A DNA stretch of 64,000 nucleotides. Origin: Oleiphilaceae bacterium (lineage in GTDB: Bacteria > Pseudomonadota > Gammaproteobacteria > Pseudomonadales > Oleiphilaceae). Made by a program: the position numbers and the translations under genes. The stretch spans positions 1 through 64,000 of the forward strand of contig JAKVBL010000009.1 of assembly GCA_022447365.1 (NCBI GenBank). Reading direction: 5' to 3'. Shown here piece after piece: positions 58,291-64,000 of this stretch. Numbering within the stretch: the first letter of the stretch is position 1; the number at the start of each line of letters is the position of its first letter. Under the pieces are notes generated by a model. The model ran no database searches and was not told where the DNA came from. It saw only the letters and a list, made by a program, of their open reading frames with translations.

Positions 58291-59277
58291 TTAGTCGTTC
58301 AATATAACGCGATTATTACCTTTGCTGTGTGCTTCAGCCAGCGCTGCATGCGCGCCTTGAAGCAACTCTTGAGCGCTTTTTGAGTTTTTAACAGGTGTGA
58401 ATGTATTGGCGCCGATGCTGACTGTAATGCTGTCTACTTCGGGCCACGTGCTTTCTTCAATCGTTCTTCTGATTCGTTCTGCAATGACAAGTACGCCCTC
58501 TTCTGGTGTGCAGGGTAGTAGCAAGTAAAAACGCTGCTGGGCATCGAAGTATTGGCTGTCTCCTGCTCGAATCATTCCATTCAGCGTTTCAGATAATTGT
58601 TTCAATAAATCTTGCTGAATGCCAATACCATGCATTTCTTCTATTTGTTCAAAGTAATCGACTTCAAGAGACAATATGGAAACAGGGCGCTCTGTTTCTT
58701 TAGATCGTGAGACTTCTTTATTCAGTGTGTCTTCTAAGTGTCTGATGTTGTAAGCACTAGTCACCGGCTCATGAATGGCTAACTCAACGAGAGTACGACT
58801 GCGACTCTGGTGCAGCATTGCAAATGTTCCTGCAAATGCAATCATCAGTACATAGCTCGTGGCGAACAAAGAAACAGTGAGTAGATCTGCATGGTGGAAT
58901 AACACTGCAGTGAAGCATAATCCTGCAACGATATTAAGGATTTTGGCTTGTTTCAGTGGTAAGGCGATGTAGGCAAACAAGCCCAGAGGGATGAGCCAGT
59001 ACATCAATTGTTGTGCATGCGTTTGCGCGTCCAAGAGAAGGACCAGAAAAACAAAACATAGTGCTGCAACATTGGCGCGCTGAAGATTGCTAAGTTGATA
59101 GGTAAAGCGTGCGTAGGTCGCTAAGCCAAAAAATGTCAGACTCAGTAAACTTGCGGTGTAGACTAAAGGGTACATGCCGTATCGAAAGTTTTGCACGCCG
59201 AGCACGACCATAATGATTCCTGCAAGTAAATAGAGGCTGCCTATCACTTGGCCTTGCAGTTGTACTTCAGTTCTCAT
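58291..59277 (-). CDS. Membrane GGDEF-like protein with degenerate active site (B)
   Basis: A 328-residue protein with six predicted membrane spans (about residues 10-155) and a C-terminal GGDEF-fold domain (from about 165). The fold is recognised from SILSLEVDYFEQIEEMHG and the C-terminal SIGANTF. The catalytic GGDEF is replaced by AQQRF, so cyclase activity is unlikely. Five residues upstream stands RAGD, the RxxD inhibitory-site motif at its canonical spacing, so cyclic-di-GMP binding may persist. It overlaps the preceding gene, of the same architecture, by 11 bases. Confidence 0.82.
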   Translation of the reverse strand: MRTEVQLQGQVIGSLYLLAGIIMVVLGVQNFRYGMYPLVYTASLLSLTFFGLATYARFTYQLSNLQRANVAALCFVFLVLLLDAQTHAQQLMYWLIPLGLFAYIALPLKQAKILNIVAGLCFTAVLFHHADLLTVSLFATSYVLMIAFAGTFAMLHQSRSRTLVELAIHEPVTSAYNIRHLEDTLNKEVSRSKETERPVSILSLEVDYFEQIEEMHGIGIQQDLLKQLSETLNGMIRAGDSQYFDAQQRFYLLLPCTPEEGVLVIAERIRRTIEESTWPEVDSITVSIGANTFTPVKNSKSAQELLQGAHAALAEAHSKGNNRVILND

Positions 59278-60319
59278 TGTTTTGCTCGCTATTGTTTAGA
59301 TCTTTGTCGCTAAAAAGATAAGACTGATCACCACCGCGCTGAAGAGCTTTATCTTGTGCAATGTGTGCGTGCTGAACCATCGAGTGGCAATCGTCACCGA
59401 CATTGAGATGGCTCACACCCATGCTGCTTGTCATATTTACTTTGTTTAATTGGATTTGTTGTTTGATTTTCAAGCGCAGAGAATCTGCGATCTTGATGGC
59501 TGGCTTTGAGCTAGTGTGCGGTAAAACAATCAAGAAACTGTGTTGTTCCAGACGATAGTAACTATCAAAAATACGCAGGTTGTTATGCAGCAATTTTCCT
59601 ATTTCTACTTGCACAAAATCATGTTCTTTGTCGTTGAGCTTTTCGGTAGCTGTAGGGTCGAGTTTTAGTGATACAACACTAAGGTCGCTCCCTTCACGCT
59701 CACTTCGTTGAATCTCTTTTTGCAGATCTTCATTGAGGTGTTGGAGAGATGCTGCGTGGCTTAAATTGTCGGTTCTTCGTAAGGGTAAAAGTTGGCGACG
59801 ACGCAGTTCACGTAGATAAACCAGTGCACACGATGCACCTAAAAACAGAATGAAATTTGGTACGGCTTGCAAGGATACAAATGGTGAATCGTGCCATGCG
59901 ATCAAGCCTATGGATAACAAACTTGTGACCGCTAAGATCGGTAAGGCAACTTTAAACTCAAAGAAAAACATAAGCATGAGAGGCAGGGAATAGACCCATA
60001 TACCGCTTTGGTCAGGAGCGACCCAAAGAATAGCGAGTGTTAAGACGGCGATAATAATCGAGAGACGACGAGGCGTGCCTGATTCAAAGCTTTCTTCTGT
60101 CGGAGAAGTTGTGCCAAATTGATTAAGCTTTTGTGTGAATCTAGGGGAGAGCACTTTTCCTAATCGAGACAAAAATAATAGCGCAGTAAATGAGCCTAAA
60201 AATATGGCAAGCGCGAATTGCTTATCTAGTACCGCGATAAAAGTGCTCAGGCCGCTTAATACAGTTGCTACAGCGTATGCTGGAGAATGTGTGAGAATGG
60301 AGTTGTCAGGTTGTTGCAT
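59267..60319 (-). CDS. Membrane GGDEF-like protein with degenerate active site (A)
   Basis: A 350-residue protein with an N-terminal membrane region (about residues 12-165, five or six spans) and a C-terminal GGDEF-fold domain (from about 190). DLSVVSLKLDPTATEKLND corresponds to the strand that normally carries the metal-binding Asp. The GGDEF position reads EQHSF, so it is probably not a cyclase. RIFD stands five residues before it, the RxxD I-site pattern. TSSMGVSHL matches the end of the fold. It begins 89 bases after the FlhB-like gene and is overlapped by the next GGDEF-like gene. The pair probably arose by duplication and diverged far. Confidence 0.82.
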   Translation of the reverse strand: MQQPDNSILTHSPAYAVATVLSGLSTFIAVLDKQFALAIFLGSFTALLFLSRLGKVLSPRFTQKLNQFGTTSPTEESFESGTPRRLSIIIAVLTLAILWVAPDQSGIWVYSLPLMLMFFFEFKVALPILAVTSLLSIGLIAWHDSPFVSLQAVPNFILFLGASCALVYLRELRRRQLLPLRRTDNLSHAASLQHLNEDLQKEIQRSEREGSDLSVVSLKLDPTATEKLNDKEHDFVQVEIGKLLHNNLRIFDSYYRLEQHSFLIVLPHTSSKPAIKIADSLRLKIKQQIQLNKVNMTSSMGVSHLNVGDDCHSMVQHAHIAQDKALQRGGDQSYLFSDKDLNNSEQNNEN

Positions 60320-60408
60320 TGTCTACTTTTGAATTCGCTGTGCGAGCTTATGATTATTACTTAATCATAAACCTTAAATAGGCTGTTTGCATGGTAACTT
60401 GCGGACTA

Positions 60409-60678
60409 TTAAGAAAAATCCTTGGGCGCTTTGCCTTGTAGGTAAAATGCAAATGCAATGATTTCTGCGATCACTCTGTACAACACATCCGGAATTTCTT
60501 CTCCCAACTCAAGTTGTGCCAACATTCTTACTAGTTCGGCATTCTCGTACAAAGGAATGCCATGCGCATTTGCGATATCAACGATTTCTTGCGCGATGTC
60601 TCCGGTGCCGCTTGCTACAACTTTAGGAGCGCTCTCTTGGTCATAATGCAGTGCGACTGCTTCAGGTAGTTTGCTCAT
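60409..60678 (-). CDS. FlhB C-terminal-domain paralogue
   Basis: An 89-residue protein resembling only the cytoplasmic C-domain of FlhB/EscU: AVALHYDQESAPKVVASG, then IPLYENAELVRMLAQLELGEEIP and YRVIAEIIAFAFYLQGK. The membrane part and the NPTH self-cleavage site of FlhB are absent. Small FlhB2/FlhX proteins of this type are known beside fliK in other flagellated bacteria and may help the export switch. It overlaps the fliK stop by four bases (ATGA). Confidence 0.9.
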   Translation of the reverse strand: MSKLPEAVALHYDQESAPKVVASGTGDIAQEIVDIANAHGIPLYENAELVRMLAQLELGEEIPDVLYRVIAEIIAFAFYLQGKAPKDFS

Positions 60679-62789
60679 GCTCGAATATCCACAAAGCCTT
60701 GCTTTACTTCGGTGTGTGTATCGCTTGGAGGCGCCCCTAGATAATAACTTGCGCTATCAATATTTAGATCAGCCTTTTTTAGTTGCGCTTTAAAAAGGTT
60801 TTCTTCGGACTTGATCAGTTGCAAAGCTTTTTGATTCTTCGCCCAAAACTCTGTTTTTACATGAGGTGGGTTTAGGGTTGCTCGAACGTGAAGTGGGCCT
60901 ATGCCTTCCAGATTGAATTGCAGTTTTATGATCCACGCTTTCTCTTTGTTTTTATGCGGATGTTGGTGCTGCTCTTGTTTTTGTTCGTGCTGCTCGATAC
61001 GTAATTGAAGCGTTTCGATGTTGCTTTGGTGCGTGTAAGGCAGCTCCATGTTCCATGCTTGAATAAAGCCGGGTTCGTTAGATGTTTGGGCTTGGTAGAG
61101 ACTGTTTACTTGATTGAACTGAATCCGATTAATCATACCCGCAAGGAGTCTCAACAGTTGTCCTGTCGATAGCTCTTGGTCGGCTAATATCGCTTGTGCT
61201 TTCAATGCCGCATTATCCAGTTTCGGAAAATCAAAAGCTTTGGTAAATAGTTGATTCTCAGACAAACCATACAAGCGAGGCTCAGATGATAGGTTCTCAG
61301 TTTGTGATGTGCTTGGCTTAGGTGTGTTTGAGGACTGGCTAATACCGAACGCAAGGCTTTGAAGGGATGCTTTGATATCTGATTGAGATTTGCTGATATT
61401 TGGCAGTAAGTTAAGGGTGTTTTGAATTTGTTGAGTAAATAGCTCGTTTTGTTTACTTAAGAGTTTAAATGCTGGTGAATCTTGATTGTTTGCGAGGTTC
61501 AAAATAATTGAAGGTGCTTTTTTATCATAGGATTCTAAGTTTGTAAGTACCAACTTGATATTATTGTTATTTGCATTGAGGGTGTTTGCTGTATTGCTAG
61601 ATAGTAAGTCAAATAGTTGTTTCGTTTGATTGAAAAGTGAGTTTGATAACTGGTCGAAATTTGTGATTTTTTGCGCCGTTTCGCTCATGCTTGTTTGAGA
61701 TTTCAGCTGTGTTGGTAGTTGCTGAATAAATTCTGAAATCCGCGTTTGAAGTGGTTCCGGCGGTGTAAGCATTGGACCATTTAGGTTAATAATGTTGATG
61801 GCTCGCTGAGACGCTCGTTGCCATAGATCTTGTTCTGATTTGCTGCGCCCTTCGAGTAGTACAAGCGTTTTCCATATACCTTGGGTATCGAGCGTTTTGA
61901 CTTGATCGGGTGTGTTCTGACTGGCTACTGATTGATTGCTATCTCGATTTAGAAGCTTTGCTTCAAGCTCTATTCCACTAAGTTTTAGCCATGACTTGAT
62001 GGTCTCAATTGGCGTGAATGAGACTTGCTCATTGCTGGTTGATGTGGTCGTTGCAGATTTTGCAGTAAGATCGGCGGACTTAGGTAATTGCTCTTTGAGT
62101 GTGCTTAGAATCAAAGACGATGCTTGTTGAGCTCCTTCTAATCTATCTGGCAGAGTCGGTGAGATTTGTGTTTGTTGAAGGATTTTAAAACCGCTGTTAA
62201 GACTGACTTGCTGTGGAAGTAAGCGAGCTAAGGAAGATCTTAACTGAGAGAGTTGTGCCTCAGGGAATGAAGTCTTTGTCTGTAACGGCAGGGTAGCTAT
62301 CTGCTCTGCGGGTAGGTTTTTGATGACCGGAGTGCCCGCCTCCGTTAATGTGAGATTAAGTACCATGCCTGTCTTAAGCGCTAACTTTGAACTTGCGAGA
62401 ATAAATTGATTTTTAATCTGTATTAGCCAAGTTGAAAGCTCTTTTTCTGAAATGGGTTGAGCCGGACTTGTTATGAGGTGCGGTACTTTTAGTTCACTTG
62501 CTTGTGTTGGAAGAGGTGTCGGACGATTGCCTTTGCTGCCGATCGTGATTGCTTGATCAGTGCTTAGTATTTCACCCTTAACTTTTCCTATTATTTGGAT
62601 GAGGGCTGTCTGGTTTTTTTTTACATCAACGCTCTGAATTTCAACAATATTGTCTCTAATCACAGGGAGGGACTGAAGAGGTGTGTCTCCCGTTATTTGA
62701 ATGATCTGCGATGTAGAAGAAATAGGCGCTCGCTGTTCGGTTGAAGCTGCCTTATTTTGTTCAGGGCTTGAGCCGAAAGGTATCTCCAA
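60675..62789 (-). CDS. fliK: Flagellar hook-length control protein FliK-like
   Basis: A 704-residue protein with a long Ser/Gln/Thr-rich, low-complexity N-terminal part and a C-terminal Flg_hook-type domain (about residues 560-680: KLQFNLEGIGPLHVRATL, then VKTEFWAKNQKALQLI). This is the architecture of FliK, the secreted ruler that also switches export specificity through FlhB. A His/Gln/Lys-rich linker (QHEQKQEQHQHPHKNKEK) lies inside the C-terminal domain. The pairing with the FlhB C-domain paralogue supports the call. It is longer than E. coli FliK and lies away from the main flagellar genes seen here, so it could be a second FliK-like protein. Confidence 0.85.
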   Translation of the reverse strand: MEIPFGSSPEQNKAASTEQRAPISSTSQIIQITGDTPLQSLPVIRDNIVEIQSVDVKKNQTALIQIIGKVKGEILSTDQAITIGSKGNRPTPLPTQASELKVPHLITSPAQPISEKELSTWLIQIKNQFILASSKLALKTGMVLNLTLTEAGTPVIKNLPAEQIATLPLQTKTSFPEAQLSQLRSSLARLLPQQVSLNSGFKILQQTQISPTLPDRLEGAQQASSLILSTLKEQLPKSADLTAKSATTTSTSNEQVSFTPIETIKSWLKLSGIELEAKLLNRDSNQSVASQNTPDQVKTLDTQGIWKTLVLLEGRSKSEQDLWQRASQRAINIINLNGPMLTPPEPLQTRISEFIQQLPTQLKSQTSMSETAQKITNFDQLSNSLFNQTKQLFDLLSSNTANTLNANNNNIKLVLTNLESYDKKAPSIILNLANNQDSPAFKLLSKQNELFTQQIQNTLNLLPNISKSQSDIKASLQSLAFGISQSSNTPKPSTSQTENLSSEPRLYGLSENQLFTKAFDFPKLDNAALKAQAILADQELSTGQLLRLLAGMINRIQFNQVNSLYQAQTSNEPGFIQAWNMELPYTHQSNIETLQLRIEQHEQKQEQHQHPHKNKEKAWIIKLQFNLEGIGPLHVRATLNPPHVKTEFWAKNQKALQLIKSEENLFKAQLKKADLNIDSASYYLGAPPSDTHTEVKQGFVDIRA

Positions 62790-62940
62790 TTTTGTGCCTC
62801 ATTTCAGGGTGTGTGCGCTAAGGTACCACTAAATACATAAGTTTGTGTGAATGCGCTCGCAATAGCTTGTGCTGACGCTTATCTAAGCAGTTAATATCGA
62901 TATAATAGCTGAGTTAGAAAATAAGACGAAAGGAACCTTC

Positions 62941-64000
62941 GTGTCGCGAGTTAGAAACTTAAGTGAAGTATTGCAGTACATTTGTGTCGTGGCCTTCGTG
63001 TTTGTTTTGTCCGCATGTTCTGAGGGGATCGATGAGATTCTTGATACTGACATCCTTCCTGAGGAAGAGCTTCCTGATCCTCCCGTAACGCCGACTCCAC
63101 CTGCACAGCCCGATGCTGAACTCGAAGAAATTAAAAATTTGTTTGTGGGTGCATATGGTTGTCAGGATAACACCGCGCTTTCTCTCGTGAATTATGATAG
63201 TGACGCGTCTCTTTCCTCATCTTCTTGCGACGGAAATGTGGTTGTTGAAGGTACTAACCCAAGCCAACTTTATGCAATGAGTCAGGGGGTGCATGCTTAC
63301 CTTGACTTGGTTGCCGATCCTTTAAAACAAAATGAAGCGGTGGTGTTTGCCAATGCTGGTGCAGTGCTTTATATCGATTTAGACGCTAATTCTGCTGAGC
63401 GACTGACAAGTTTTTCAGGAACGGTATGCCGTGTGATCCCTAGTATCCGTTATGAGGCAGAGGTCGATTCGGTTACTGGTGATGAAACATGGAATGAGCT
63501 GCATGATTCTTTTGTTTACGTTGAGGTCGTTGATTCAGCTGATAGCGCTAGGGCATGTCAAAATAACCAAGATTTTCGTCGTTATTTTAAGGTAGCGCTT
63601 AATTATGATGTGAACGCGATCGATGAAGAGACATGTATTGGTGAACTTGACGGTAAGAGTTCCGCAGCTAACTGTAAAACACGCCTATTACCTAATGTTA
63701 GCCAAGCAAGAGCCTTGAGTTACCCGATTCGTGCATACGTAGATGATGCGACTAATCCAGGTAGTAAAGTGCAAGTATATGGATATATCGGTGCTGGCTT
63801 GGGGAGCGGGGCTCGTGAGCTGGTATTGTGGAATAGCGCTGGAGACCAAGTTTGGACGGCTCCACAAGATCGAAATCTAGAGAGTTTTTCCAATGTTCTG
63901 GGAGTGGAAGGCGCTTATAGTCAGTTGTTTGCTGTCGAAGAGTTGGAGGATAACTTTTATGTGGCGCAACTTGGCCGTGATATTTTTGTATTTGAGGGTT
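62941..64000 (+). CDS. Lipoprotein of unknown function, 3' end outside window
   Basis: An open frame from GTG 62941 that stays open to the last base (353 codons), so the C-terminus is missing. AAAGGAA lies about eight bases upstream. The N-terminus is a lipoprotein signal with lipobox LSAC (Cys26). A Pro/Glu/Asp-rich tether (residues about 45-60, DPPVTPTPPAQP) follows, then a folded part with several Cys. In a Pseudomonas-type periplasm the +2 residue Ser suggests outer-membrane sorting. I do not recognise the family. It is divergent from fliK, with a 150-base gap. Confidence 0.75.
   Translation, partial: MSRVRNLSEVLQYICVVAFVFVLSACSEGIDEILDTDILPEEELPDPPVTPTPPAQPDAELEEIKNLFVGAYGCQDNTALSLVNYDSDASLSSSSCDGNVVVEGTNPSQLYAMSQGVHAYLDLVADPLKQNEAVVFANAGAVLYIDLDANSAERLTSFSGTVCRVIPSIRYEAEVDSVTGDETWNELHDSFVYVEVVDSADSARACQNNQDFRRYFKVALNYDVNAIDEETCIGELDGKSSAANCKTRLLPNVSQARALSYPIRAYVDDATNPGSKVQVYGYIGAGLGSGARELVLWNSAGDQVWTAPQDRNLESFSNVLGVEGAYSQLFAVEELEDNFYVAQLGRDIFVFEG

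Overview
The window is an unbroken stretch of core chromosome from a free-living gammaproteobacterium of moderate G+C. A marine Oceanospirillales-like organism, roughly midway between Pseudomonas and Vibrio in gene order, is the best guess from reading alone. Supporting signs are an A-type RNase P RNA, a complete dcw cell-wall/division cluster, E. coli-like neighbourhoods (holD-rimI-prfC-yjjV; rsmI-lpoA-yraN-diaA), Pseudomonas-like neighbourhoods (rplM-rpsI-petABC-sspAB; secA-argJ-nudix; lgt-thyA-folA-ilvD), and flagellar stator genes that closely resemble sodium-driven Vibrio PomAB. I see no insertion sequence, prophage, CRISPR array, integrase or tRNA.

Layout. 1-114: the 3' end of a 5S rRNA gene and its terminator. 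115-1349: a gene-poor stretch with one small membrane-anchored hypothetical gene (minus strand), then a strong promoter and a leucine-rich leader ORF ahead of leuA. 1350-6512: leuA, a HolD-like psi subunit, rimI, prfC and a TatD-family nuclease. 6688-11554: rplM-rpsI, cytochrome bc1 (petABC), sspAB. 11559-15968: diaA, yraN and lpoA on the minus strand, divergent from rsmI and a secreted acidic hypothetical protein. About 16033-16370: RNase P RNA. 16671-34481: mraZ to ftsZ and lpxC (mraZ-rsmH-ftsL-ftsI-murE-murF-mraY-murD-ftsW-murG-murC-ddlB-ftsQ-ftsA-ftsZ-lpxC), nearly all genes touching or overlapping. 34489-43336: dciA (minus), an M23 peptidase, secA, argJ, a Nudix-ThiE fusion, moaC, moaA, ribA. 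43431-46562: dxs-ispA-xseB on the minus strand. 46806-50035: pomA-pomB, a PilZ protein and small hypotheticals. 50051-54279: a small secreted protein, a NRDE/TANGO2 protein, a TauE-like permease, lgt, thyA, folA. 54344-56188: ilvD. 56381-56968: a stand-alone LON-domain protein. 56965-62789: a minus-strand run of fliK, an FlhB C-domain paralogue, two overlapping membrane GGDEF-like proteins and a DedA-PAP2 fusion. 62941 to the end: a lipoprotein gene cut by the window edge.

How it fits together. Most of the window is housekeeping: peptidoglycan precursor synthesis and septation, outer-membrane lipid A commitment, Sec export, respiration, isoprenoid, branched-chain amino acid, arginine, folate, molybdopterin and flavin synthesis. 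The accessory signal lies in the motility part (46.7-62.8 kb): a candidate sigma-28 promoter precedes pomAB, a PilZ protein follows it, and two tandem GGDEF-like proteins have lost the catalytic signature but kept the RxxD I-site at the canonical spacing, so they look like cyclic-di-GMP receptors rather than cyclases. The other item of note is a candidate leucine leader/attenuator before leuA. I did not find a convincing wholly new system.
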